DNA of 64,000 nucleotides from Nitrospirillum sp034427435. Lineage in GTDB: Bacteria; Pseudomonadota; Alphaproteobacteria; Azospirillales; Azospirillaceae. Location: NCBI RefSeq assembly GCF_034427435.1, contig NZ_JAXQNP010000002.1:1922001-1986000 (forward strand), in the 5' to 3' direction. The notes beneath the pieces are model-generated. The model searched no databases. It had not been told where the DNA came from and worked only from the letters and a program-made list of their open reading frames with translations. Below are positions 8,358 through 16,470 of the stretch, piece by piece. A program made the position numbers and the translations under genes. Every line of letters starts with the position of its first letter. The first letter of the stretch is position 1.

Positions 8358-10865
8358 TCACGTCCCGCGCCGCTTGGCCCGGGCCGTCGGTTCCGCCTCC
8401 AGCGGGTTGTCGGGCCAGTAATGGCGGGGGTAGCGCCCCGCCAGGTCCTTCTTCACGTCCCGATAGGTGTTGGCCCAGAAGGAGGCGAGGTCGCGGGTGA
8501 CCTGGATGGGCCGGTGGGCCGGGGACAGCAGGTGCAGCAGCACGGGCACGCCGGCCACGCTCGGCGTCTGGGCCAGGCCGAACAGCTCCTGCAGGCGCAC
8601 CGCCAGGGTGGGGATTTCGCCGGAATAGTCGATGGGCAGGCGCGACCCGCTGGGCACGTCTATATGAGTGGGCGCCTGGCGCTCCAGCTCCTGGCCCTGC
8701 GACCAGTCCAGCATGGCGGTCAGCGCACTGTGCAGGTCCAGGCGCTGCAGGTGGCCGGCGCGGCTGATGCCCGCCAGATAGGGGGCGAGCCAGCTGTCCA
8801 GGTTGGCCAGCAACGCCTCGTCCGACAGGTCGGGCCAGGTGTTCTGGCCGCCGGAGCGGTGCAGGAAGCGCACCCGTTCCCGCCATCCCTCCAGCGCTTT
8901 GGTCCAGGGCAGGGCGGCCAGGCCCATCTCGCGGATGCCGGCCATCATGGCGGCGGCCATGGCCTCGGGCGAGGGCTGGCTCAGCGCCTCGTCCTTCAGC
9001 ACCAGGCCGAACAGCCGGCGGCGCCGGCGGGCCAGCACGGCCTGGTCGCGCCCGTCCCAGCTCACCAGCTCTTCCGTCACGATGCGGTCGGCATAGACCT
9101 CCTCGATCTCCTCCCGCGTGATGGGGGCCGCCAGGTAGATGCGGGCCTCGCGCGTGTCGCCGTCCAGGTCGCCGACCGCCAGCCAGTCCTGGCGCGACAG
9201 GGCGTCGGCGGTGTCCAGCACGGCGCCCTTGCCGTTGGCCAGGCGGTATTGCCCTTGGCCGCCGGGGCGCTTTTGCGCCAGCCGGTCGGGATAGGCCAGC
9301 GCCAGCAGGCGGCCGGCATCCTCGCCGGTGAAGCTGCGGTCGGTGATGCGCAGCTGGCGCATGGTTTGGCGCGCGCTTTCCCGGATCTGGCGCAGGGCGT
9401 TGCGGTCGGCCATGCCGCTGTCCTGGCCGGACAGCAGGTCCAACCGGCGGCGCAGGTCGGCGTCCCGGGAAATGCCGCGCAGGGGGTCGCGCTCCTCCAG
9501 CAGCGCCGCCAGATGGGCGGCGGCGGCGCCCATGCCCAAATCCATGCCCACCAGCACCATGTGGGCCAGGCGCGGATGCATGCCCAGCGCCGCCATGCGG
9601 CGGCCGTGGGGGGTGATCTTGCCGTCGGCGCCGAGGGCGCCCAGTTGGCCCAGCAGCGTGCGGGCCTGGGCCAGGGGGGCCGCCGGCGGCAGGTCCAGCC
9701 AGGGCAGGGCGGTCACGTCATCGACACCCCAGGCCGCCAACTCCAGCGCCAGGGGCGCCAGGTCGGCGCGCAGGATTTCGGGCGGGGCGTAGGGCGCCAG
9801 CGCGCGGTCCGCCTGCTCGCTCCACAGGCGATAGCAGACGCCCGGCTCCAGGCGGCCGGCGCGGCCCCGGCGCTGGTCGGCGGACGCGCGCGAGACGCGG
9901 GCGGTTTCCAGCCGGTTCATGCCGCTGCCGGGGTCGAAGCGGCCCAGGCGGGCCTGGCCGGCATCGACCACGATGCGGATACCGTCGATGGTCAGGCTGG
10001 TTTCGGCGATGGCCGTGGCCAGCACGACCTTGCGCTGGCCCACCGGCGCCGGGCGTATGGCGGCCTCCTGCTGGTCCAGCGCCAGGTCGCCGTACAGCGG
10101 GGCAATCACCACGTCGCGGGGCAGGCCGAGGTCGGCCAGGGCCTTTTCCGTGCGCCGGATTTCGCCCGTCCCCGGCAGGAAGACCAGGGCGCTGCCCGGC
10201 TCATCGGCCAGCGCCCGCTTGACCACGCGCGCCACCGCCGTCTCCAGCCGGTCGGTGGGCGCCGGCTCGACCCAGCGCGTCTCCACCGGGAAGGCGCGGC
10301 CTTCGCTGGACACCAGGGGGGCGGCGATCCTTTCCCCAGTGGCCAGCAGCGTGGCCACCGCGGCCCCGTCCAGGGTGGCGGACATGACCAGCAGGCGCAC
10401 GTCCTCGCGCAGCAGGCCCTGGGCCTGCAGGCAGAAGGCCAGCGCCAGGTCGGCGTCCAGGCTGCGTTCATGGAATTCGTCGAACAGCACGGCGCCCACG
10501 CCGTCCAGCGACGGGTCGCCCTGCAGTTGGCGCAGAAACAGGCCTTCGGTCACCACCTCGATGCGGGTGCGGGGGCCCACGCGGGTGTCCAGGCGGACGC
10601 GATAGCCCACCGTCTCCCCCACCGCTTCGCCCAGGGTGTCGGCCATGCGCTTGGCGGCGGCGCGGGCGGCCAGGCGCCGGGGTTCCAGCATGATGATCTT
10701 CTGGCCGGCCAGCCAGGGCTGGTCCAGCAAGGCCAGGGGAACGCGCGTGGTCTTGCCGGCGCCGGGGGCGGCCTGCAGCACGGCGTTGGGCGTGTCCGCC
10801 AGCACCCGCAACAGGTCCGGCAGCACGGCATCGATGGGAAGGGCGGTCTGGTCGATGGGCGGCAT
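8358..10865 (-). CDS. hrpB: ATP-dependent RNA helicase HrpB
   Basis: DEAH-family helicase of 835 residues, the usual HrpB length. The Walker A motif GAGKTT is at 35-40, the EPRR motif near 61, the Walker B box in the HrpB form DEFH at 129-132 and SAT near 162. The HA2 domain and the C-terminal HrpB domain follow. The end is basic (RAKRRGT). HrpB is a predicted cytoplasmic RNA helicase whose role is poorly defined in most bacteria. It is the last gene before a convergent TonB receptor; an orphan receiver protein lies just upstream on the same strand (57 bp) and may share its transcript. Confidence 0.95.
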   Translation of the reverse strand: MPPIDQTALPIDAVLPDLLRVLADTPNAVLQAAPGAGKTTRVPLALLDQPWLAGQKIIMLEPRRLAARAAAKRMADTLGEAVGETVGYRVRLDTRVGPRTRIEVVTEGLFLRQLQGDPSLDGVGAVLFDEFHERSLDADLALAFCLQAQGLLREDVRLLVMSATLDGAAVATLLATGERIAAPLVSSEGRAFPVETRWVEPAPTDRLETAVARVVKRALADEPGSALVFLPGTGEIRRTEKALADLGLPRDVVIAPLYGDLALDQQEAAIRPAPVGQRKVVLATAIAETSLTIDGIRIVVDAGQARLGRFDPGSGMNRLETARVSRASADQRRGRAGRLEPGVCYRLWSEQADRALAPYAPPEILRADLAPLALELAAWGVDDVTALPWLDLPPAAPLAQARTLLGQLGALGADGKITPHGRRMAALGMHPRLAHMVLVGMDLGMGAAAAHLAALLEERDPLRGISRDADLRRRLDLLSGQDSGMADRNALRQIRESARQTMRQLRITDRSFTGEDAGRLLALAYPDRLAQKRPGGQGQYRLANGKGAVLDTADALSRQDWLAVGDLDGDTREARIYLAAPITREEIEEVYADRIVTEELVSWDGRDQAVLARRRRRLFGLVLKDEALSQPSPEAMAAAMMAGIREMGLAALPWTKALEGWRERVRFLHRSGGQNTWPDLSDEALLANLDSWLAPYLAGISRAGHLQRLDLHSALTAMLDWSQGQELERQAPTHIDVPSGSRLPIDYSGEIPTLAVRLQELFGLAQTPSVAGVPVLLHLLSPAHRPIQVTRDLASFWANTYRDVKKDLAGRYPRHYWPDNPLEAEPTARAKRRGT

Positions 10866-10921
10866 GGCGCCGTCATACCGCGCGGCCGTTGGCTCTGCCA
10901 GCGTTACGGTTGGTCAGACCG

Positions 10922-11344
10922 TCAGGCGAGGCTCAAGGCGCCCAGGCTGCGCTGGAAATCCTCAGGACGATAGGGCTTGGTGATGAAGCCCAGGGAGACG
11001 GAAGGGGCGCGGCTGCGCAGGATGTTGGCGTCGACGGCGCTGGTGAACAGGCTGCGGATGCCGAAGCGCTTCCAGATGCGATCCGCCGCCTCCACGCCAT
11101 CGCCGCCGCCGCGCAGCATGACGTCCATCAGCACCAGATCGGGGCGGTGGCGGTCCACGGCGTCGACCGCCTCATCCACCGACGACGCCACGGCGCAGAC
11201 CTCGTGCCCCTGAAGCAGGAGGATTTGCTCAAGGCCGAGGGCGATGAGCGCCTCATCCTCCACCACCACGATGCGATACCGGGGGCGACGGGCCGTGGAG
11301 GACCGCTGCGTCAGTTCCCGATCGATTGTCTGTTCGGCACGCAC
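10922..11344 (-). CDS. Single-domain response regulator
   Basis: Stand-alone receiver of 140 residues starting at GTG 11344, with AGGTTG upstream. After a 23-residue polar N-terminus it carries the acidic pair VVEDE, phosphoacceptor Asp74 in LMDVML and Lys123 in TKPY. No output domain follows, so it must act by protein contact or as a phosphate sink. No kinase gene is adjacent. It resembles the receiver at 54383-54811 in plan (receiver only, KPY motif, Arg/Asp-rich loop after the phosphoacceptor). Confidence 0.85.
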   Translation of the reverse strand: MRAEQTIDRELTQRSSTARRPRYRIVVVEDEALIALGLEQILLLQGHEVCAVASSVDEAVDAVDRHRPDLVLMDVMLRGGGDGVEAADRIWKRFGIRSLFTSAVDANILRSRAPSVSLGFITKPYRPEDFQRSLGALSLA

Positions 11345-11677
11345 GGTTTCAACCTGTCAACGTCGCGAAGTACCGGGGCGCGCCGTTGCCAGAGGCTGAC
11401 CCAGAGTGACTACATTTTTCCTCAAAACGAACCGAAAGGGTATCCGCCCTTGCGGAAGAGCCTGGTAGGCAACCCGTTATAGTTCGCTGGGTGGGTCATG
11501 GGGCCATTGACCCTAACAAGGGGTAGCGCGAAAAACGGCCTTGAACAGGCCCGGTCCATTGCAGTCGACCCGAACGACATGGAATGGCACTTAAAATCCG
11601 GGGCGGGGGTGTCTACACTAGGGGATCGACCGTCCTCCTTGGGCCCTCCCGCGTGGGCCCGTCTTCGGAAAGTGCAA
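11345..11677. other. Intergenic region between a receiver gene and psd
   Basis: Divergent promoter region of about 330 bp. GGAAG at 11454 and CGTT at 11475 are separated by 16 bases, one mismatch from the GGAAC-N16/17-CGTT pattern of alphaproteobacterial EcfG general-stress promoters. This could drive psd from about 200 bp upstream, but one short match is weak evidence. No gene or other clear site is seen. Confidence 0.3.
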
Positions 11678-12370
11678 ATGTCCGCTCTCAGCACCGTCAT
11701 CGTGCCGATCAACCGTGCCGGCTGGCCGTTCATCCTGGCCTTCGCCGTGGCGACCCTCATCCTGTTCTGGCTGTCCACCTTCCTGGGCTGGATCGGGGTG
11801 ATCCTGACGGCATGGTGCGCCTATTTCTTCCGCGACCCCGACCGCGTGGTGCCCACCCGCCCAGGCCTGATGGTCAGCCCGGCCGACGGTGTGGTGCAGA
11901 TGATCACCCAGGCCGTGCCGCCGCCCGAACTGGGCATGGGCCCGGCGCCGATGACCCGCATCAGCATTTTCCTGAACGTGTTCAACGTGCACATCAACCG
12001 CACCCCGATCGAGGGCACGGTGACGCGGGCCGAATACCACCCGGGCAAGTTCCTGAATGCCGCCCTGGACAAGGCCAGCGACCTGAATGAGCGCATGAGC
12101 ATCCGCCTGGCCATGCCCGATGGCCGCGAGATCGCCTTCGTCCAGATCGCCGGCCTGGTGGCCCGCCGCATCATCTCCACTCTGAAGCCGGGGCAGGTGG
12201 TGTCGACCGGTGAGCGCTATGGCCTCATCCGCTTCGGCAGCCGCACCGACATCTACCTGCCGGACGGGGTGCAGCCCCTGGTCGTCGTCGGGCAGAAGGC
12301 GCTGGGCGGCGAAACCATCCTGGCCGACTTGACCAGCGTCGAGCCGCAGCGCCAGGGCGTGGTGCGCTGA
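11678..12370 (+). CDS. psd: Phosphatidylserine decarboxylase proenzyme
   Basis: Converts phosphatidylserine to phosphatidylethanolamine at the inner membrane. It is the short (230-residue) archetype found in alphaproteobacteria. A hydrophobic N-terminal segment at 17-50 anchors it. Asp70 (SPADG) and His105 (NVHINR) match the self-cleavage triad. The cleavage site is RFGSR, where Ser188 would become the pyruvoyl group (the GS form of the LGST motif). The frame is open to 11498, but ATG 11678 gives the family-typical start. The stop and the pssA start overlap as TGATG, so the two consecutive pathway enzymes form an operon. Confidence 0.93.
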   Translation: MSALSTVIVPINRAGWPFILAFAVATLILFWLSTFLGWIGVILTAWCAYFFRDPDRVVPTRPGLMVSPADGVVQMITQAVPPPELGMGPAPMTRISIFLNVFNVHINRTPIEGTVTRAEYHPGKFLNAALDKASDLNERMSIRLAMPDGREIAFVQIAGLVARRIISTLKPGQVVSTGERYGLIRFGSRTDIYLPDGVQPLVVVGQKALGGETILADLTSVEPQRQGVVR

Positions 12371-13260
12371 TGGCGCAGCGTCCCCCGGCCCTGGGCGGGG
12401 GCACGCTGGGGCGGCGGCGCCGGGCCATCCGGCCGCCCCGCCTGGGCGGCCTCACCATCAACAAGCTTCTGCCCAACATGCTGACCGTGCTGGCGCTGTC
12501 GGCCGGCATGACGGGCATCCGCTTCGCCACCGACCAGCGCTGGGAACACGCGGTCGTCGCCATCGTGGTGGCCGCCGTCCTGGACGCGCTGGACGGCCGA
12601 ATCGCCCGTTTGCTGAACGCCCAGAGCAAGTTCGGCGCAGAGCTGGACAGCCTTTCCGACGTGGTCAGCTTCGGCGTGGCGCCCGCCATGATCCTGTACA
12701 TGTGGGGGCTGAACGAGGCGCGCAGCTTCGGCTGGATCGCCTGCCTGCTGTTCGGCGCCTGTGCCGCCCTGCGCCTGGCGCGGTTCAACACCGCCCTGGG
12801 CTCCGCCGCGCAAAAGCCGGTCTGGGCCTATAATTACTTCACTGGCGTGCCCGCCCCGGCCGGCGCCGGTTTGGCCCTGCTGCCCATCGTCGCCAGTTTC
12901 GAGCTGGGGCGCACGGTTGTGGGCCATCCGGTCTTCGTCGTGATCTGGACCGTGGGCATGGCGGCGCTGATGATCAGCGCCATCCCCACCTTTTCGCTCA
13001 AGGGCCTGCGCATCCACCCGCGCTATGTCGTCTTTGTCTTCCTGGGGCTGGTCCTGCTGGCGGCGGGCGTGGTCAGCGCCCCCTGGACCACCCTGCTGAT
13101 CCTGGGTCTGGGGTATCTCGTCACCCTGCCGTTCAGCGTGCGCCAGTATCGGCGCCTGATGGACCAGGCCGAGTCCCTGGTTGGCGGGGAGATCGGTGGG
13201 GAGGATGCTCCCGCGGCCGAGGCGGCGGCGGAGGAGACGGCGGCACCGCCGCCCGCCTGA
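12370..13260 (+). CDS. pssA: CDP-diacylglycerol-serine O-phosphatidyltransferase
   Basis: Makes phosphatidylserine from CDP-diacylglycerol and serine, supplying the substrate of the overlapping upstream decarboxylase. The CDP-alcohol phosphotransferase motif is intact: Asp75-Gly76, Ala79-Arg80, Gly89, Asp93 and Asp97. About seven to eight hydrophobic helices follow, and the protein ends in an Ala/Glu-rich tail (about 272-296) beyond the usual fold. It is the 296-residue type II integral-membrane form. The stop codon abuts the convergent methyltransferase stop with no spacer. Confidence 0.93.
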   Translation: MAQRPPALGGGTLGRRRRAIRPPRLGGLTINKLLPNMLTVLALSAGMTGIRFATDQRWEHAVVAIVVAAVLDALDGRIARLLNAQSKFGAELDSLSDVVSFGVAPAMILYMWGLNEARSFGWIACLLFGACAALRLARFNTALGSAAQKPVWAYNYFTGVPAPAGAGLALLPIVASFELGRTVVGHPVFVVIWTVGMAALMISAIPTFSLKGLRIHPRYVVFVFLGLVLLAAGVVSAPWTTLLILGLGYLVTLPFSVRQYRRLMDQAESLVGGEIGGEDAPAAEAAAEETAAPPPA

Positions 13261-14097
13261 TCAGGCTTTCCGCGCCACCACCAGCCGGGCATGGAGATGG
13301 ACGGGCACCCGCCCGTCCTGATCCGCCTGCACTTGCACGCGGGCGGCGATGTGCCCCTCCAGCGCCGCGCGCTCTTCCCGCGCCAGTCGGGCCAGGGCGG
13401 GGGCGAACGCCATGTCCAGGGTGGGGCGCCAGAACGGCTTGGCGGCATCGGCCAGTGCCGTCTGCCGCACGGCCGTTTCCGATACGCTGTCGAAGCCGGC
13501 GTCCTGGAACAGCCGGGACAGGCTGCCGTCCTCCGCGAAGCGGAACAGCACCGCCAGCTCGGGCATTCCCCCCAGCGCGTCATCCACCAGCCGGAACAGG
13601 GTATTGTCGGCCTGCGGGCCCCAGCACAGCGCCGCCGCGATGCCGCCGGGGCGCAAGGTGCGATGCATCTCCGCCACCGCGCGCGGGGCCTCGGGCACGA
13701 ACATCAAGCCAAAGCGGCAGCTGACCCGGTCCACGCTGGCGGCGCCCAGGGGCAGGGCGGTCATGTCGGCCGTCATGAAGGACAGGGAGCCGAGGCCGGC
13801 GCCGCGGCGCCGGGCGCCGGCCAGCATGGCGGGCACCAGGTCGCTTGCCAGCACCTGGCCGGCGGGGGACATGCCCTTGGCGGCGGTGATGGCCGGTTCG
13901 CCGGCGCCGCTGGCGAGGTCCAGCAGCAGGTGATGGGGATGAAGGTCCAGGGCCGCGAGCAGCGGCCCGTTCAGCCGCGCGGCGGGATCGGCCATGGCGT
14001 CGGCCCAGCGGTCCCAGGCCTGGCCGCTGTCATGCCAGCGGCGGATTTCATCTTCACGAACGGGGGCTATGCCGGCGGCCATGCCGCCGCCCCTCAA
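13261..14097 (-). CDS. Class I SAM-dependent methyltransferase
   Basis: Predicted cytoplasmic methyltransferase of 278 residues. The SAM-binding motif I is LDLASGAGEPA at about 58-68, with the downstream acidic/aromatic pattern (DMTALPLG, RFGLMFV, LRPGG) typical of the UbiE/COQ5 methyltransferase_11 group. The substrate is not identifiable; lipid or quinone methylation is only a guess suggested by the phospholipid genes next door. Its start overlaps the stop of the small membrane-protein gene upstream by four bases (ATGA), so the two are likely co-transcribed. Confidence 0.8.
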   Translation of the reverse strand: MRGGGMAAGIAPVREDEIRRWHDSGQAWDRWADAMADPAARLNGPLLAALDLHPHHLLLDLASGAGEPAITAAKGMSPAGQVLASDLVPAMLAGARRRGAGLGSLSFMTADMTALPLGAASVDRVSCRFGLMFVPEAPRAVAEMHRTLRPGGIAAALCWGPQADNTLFRLVDDALGGMPELAVLFRFAEDGSLSRLFQDAGFDSVSETAVRQTALADAAKPFWRPTLDMAFAPALARLAREERAALEGHIAARVQVQADQDGRVPVHLHARLVVARKA

Positions 14098-14411
14098 TGC
14101 AGGACTCGGGGGTGATGGTCCTGGGCCTCATACCCGCCATCGGCCAGGCGGTGGCGCAGCATGTCCACCTCCTCCGCCAGGCGCTGGTTGAACTCACCCA
14201 GACGCTGCACCTGGCCCGCCAAATCGGTCAGGTCGCCTTGCAACCGCGTCAGATGGTCGGAGGCGGTGCGGGCCAGGTTGGACTGCCGCACGGCCAAGCG
14301 CCCCAGGCGCCGCCAGACATAACCGACGCTGAGGGCGGCGGCGGTCAGCACCGCGACGCAGGCGAAGACCAGGAACAGGGCGGGGTGGGCGTTGTCCAAC
14401 TGCGACAGCAT
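14094..14411 (-). CDS. Small membrane-anchored coiled-coil protein, unknown
   Basis: Predicted 105-residue protein. One transmembrane helix at about 10-32 is followed by a basic segment (RRLGRL) and a heptad-like amphipathic stretch (about 45-90) that looks like a coiled coil, then a His-rich tail (DHHPRVLH). No family is recognised. Its gene overlaps the methyltransferase start by four bases. It may be a scaffold or partner at the membrane; this is inference from shape alone. Confidence 0.65.
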   Translation of the reverse strand: MLSQLDNAHPALFLVFACVAVLTAAALSVGYVWRRLGRLAVRQSNLARTASDHLTRLQGDLTDLAGQVQRLGEFNQRLAEEVDMLRHRLADGGYEAQDHHPRVLH

Positions 14412-14523
14412 GTGCGTTCAACCATGGCGGCCGCGGATGGGATGGCGGCGGTTGACGGGGGCGGTGACCTTCTACAGATAAGCTTGGCACCGTCCGGTGA
14501 AAAGGCCGCGATTGCGGCCCGGG

Positions 14524-14862
14524 TCACGACAGGCTGGTTGTGGCCTCGGCGAAATGGTCGGGCGTCAATGCCGCCAACTTGTCGCCGAAGGCGCGCAGGA
14601 CCGGCAGGAAACGGTCGATCTGCTCCCGCGTCACATGGGCGTCGGTGCGCAGGATGATGTCGGGGGCCGCCTGCAGCAGCTGTGTCATGCGGAAAGGGCC
14701 GATCTGGTCATCCAGGAACATGGACAGTCCCATCAGCATGCCCAGCGTCACGTCGTCGGGGGCGCTGGGCGTGTTCAGCACATCGTGCAACTGCTCCATC
14801 AGCGTGTAGGTCAGGACCGACGTGCGTTCGATGAGATTGTTATGAGGGATAGGCCGGGACAT
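14524..14862 (-). CDS. Conserved-looking unknown protein
   Basis: Predicted 112-residue soluble, helical, acidic protein with no recognised domain. AAGGAGCG before ATG 14862 is a strong ribosome-binding site and codon use is typical of the region. It is separated by 112 bp from the small membrane-protein gene downstream and is divergent from the receiver gene at 15134 across a 271-bp region that probably holds both promoters. Confidence 0.6.
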   Translation of the reverse strand: MSRPIPHNNLIERTSVLTYTLMEQLHDVLNTPSAPDDVTLGMLMGLSMFLDDQIGPFRMTQLLQAAPDIILRTDAHVTREQIDRFLPVLRAFGDKLAALTPDHFAEATTSLS

Positions 14863-15133
14863 GGGACTGGCGCTCCTTTCAACACCTCCCCTGGGGAATG
14901 GGGCGCCGCAGGGGCGCTCCGTCCGGGGATGGGGAACCTTAAGGCGGCGCTTGTCACCAAACCGTTAACTGCGTGCGAACCCCTGGCGGCAATACGGCGG
15001 GGCGGGTGTGCAACGGGATAGGGTGGCGGTCGGCGTGGGGGTGGGGCCCGCTTTCACCGCTTTAACCCGCGCGTCCGTGGACAGAAGGGGCTACACTGGC
15101 GGGCATTGAGGGGGCCGGCTGGCATCAGGCGTT

Positions 15134-15790
15134 ATGGCATCAGCAAAGTCCGGAAAATACTACCGCTTGGACGGATTGAGCGTTCTGGTGGCCGACGACA
15201 ACCGCTTCGTGCGTACCATCCTGGTCGGGGTGCTGCGGGGCTTGGGCGTCGGCCGCGTGCTCCAAGCCGAAAGCGGGGAGGAGGCGACCGCCATCCTGGA
15301 CGTGTCGACCCAGATGCAGGGTGCCAGCGACATCGACATCGTCTTCGCCGATCACCTCATGTCGCCTGTCGACGGGCTGGAATTGCTGCGGTGGGTGCGC
15401 GCCCATGAGCATGAAAAGCTGAAGTTCATCCCCTTCGTCATGATGAGCGGCGAGGCTGATGACAAGGCCGTGTTCATGGCGCGCGACAGCGGGGTGACCG
15501 AATACCTGGCCAAGCCCATGTCGGTGGCCAACGTCGCGTCACGGCTGCTGGCCATCGTGGACAAGCCCAGGCCCTTCATCCGCGCGCCGGGTTACATGGG
15601 GCCCGATCGCCGGCGCCAGACCTTGCCGTATAACGGCGAGGATCGCCGCGTCCTGGCCGGCCAGCGCGTCACCCTGGAAGAGTCGCGGGAGGAGGCGCTC
15701 CCGCCCGTGGGCCAGGCCGTGCCGGAAGCGGCCGCCGGGGAACCCGCCGCCATCGGCACGGCGGAAGGCCTGACGGAAACAGTGGATTAA
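15134..15790 (+). CDS. CheY-like receiver protein with polar C-terminal tail
   Basis: Response regulator of 218 residues. The receiver has ADDN at 20-23, Asp73 in FADHLM and Lys127 in LAKPM. The receiver ends near 145 and is followed by a 70-residue tail containing GYMGPDRRR and GEDRR, a basic motif seen behind receivers in several alphaproteobacterial proteins, then Ala/Glu-rich sequence. There is no DNA-binding or enzymatic output domain. The gene is 64 bp upstream of a conserved unknown on the same strand, so the two may form a signalling pair. Confidence 0.82.
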   Translation: MASAKSGKYYRLDGLSVLVADDNRFVRTILVGVLRGLGVGRVLQAESGEEATAILDVSTQMQGASDIDIVFADHLMSPVDGLELLRWVRAHEHEKLKFIPFVMMSGEADDKAVFMARDSGVTEYLAKPMSVANVASRLLAIVDKPRPFIRAPGYMGPDRRRQTLPYNGEDRRVLAGQRVTLEESREEALPPVGQAVPEAAAGEPAAIGTAEGLTETVD

Positions 15791-15854
15791 GACCAATGAT
15801 GAACCCGGCGGACGATGTGCTGGAAAGTTGTGATCCCTTAGAGGAGGGACGGGT

Positions 15855-16400
15855 ATGACGGACAAGGCCGACAAGGAAACGCCAGGCAAGCCCCTGCCCG
15901 GCAAGGGCACGCGGGTGGTGGAGATCATTGAGCTGCCGAACAAGCTGCGCGCCAAGGTGGGCGGGACGGACGGCAAGCCCGGGCAGATCGATCCAGCAGC
16001 CATCGAGCGGGCCAACAACCATGTGGCCCGCATGGCGAAGGCGCACCAGGCCCAGACCCGCATCGACCTGACCAGCCTGCAAGCCGCGTTCGAACAGGCG
16101 AAGCGCGACCCGGACAACCGCGCCCGGCACCTGCGCAAGGTCTACAAGATTTCCGACGGCATCATGACCCTGGGCCGTACCTTCGGCTACAACCTGCTGT
16201 CGGATTTCGCCAATTCCATGAACCAGTTCCTGGTGGACCTGGACAATCCCACCGATGCCCTGCTGACGGTGGTGGGCCTGCATATCGACGCCATGCACGT
16301 CGTGGTGCGCGACGATATCAAGGGGGACGGTGGGGAACTGGGGCAGGCCTTGACCAAGTCCCTGGCCCTGGCCCGCGCCAAGATGATTCACAAGCGTTAA
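15855..16400 (+). CDS. Conserved unknown protein paired with a receiver gene
   Basis: Predicted 181-residue soluble protein with GAGGGACGGG immediately before ATG 15855. The first 45 residues are charged and probably disordered; the rest (about 50-175) is mostly helical, with several histidines (HVARMAKAHQ, RHLRK, GLHIDAMHVVV). This resembles the size and helix content of histidine-phosphotransfer-type domains, but no canonical phosphotransfer motif was found. Adjacency to the receiver gene suggests shared signalling function; no specific function is claimed. Confidence 0.65.
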   Translation: MTDKADKETPGKPLPGKGTRVVEIIELPNKLRAKVGGTDGKPGQIDPAAIERANNHVARMAKAHQAQTRIDLTSLQAAFEQAKRDPDNRARHLRKVYKISDGIMTLGRTFGYNLLSDFANSMNQFLVDLDNPTDALLTVVGLHIDAMHVVVRDDIKGDGGELGQALTKSLALARAKMIHKR

Positions 16401-16470
16401 GGGGGCTGGGCGCCAGCCTCCGCTAGCGGCATGAGCGCCGGGCCCATGCCGCTGGATCACCGTTTCCGGC

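Noticed and set aside
8421..10973. 850-codon open frame antisense to hrpB
   Set aside because: Composition is typical of an antisense shadow in GC-rich coding DNA (Gly, Gln, His, Ala rich, no domain), while hrpB on the other strand has all helicase motifs.
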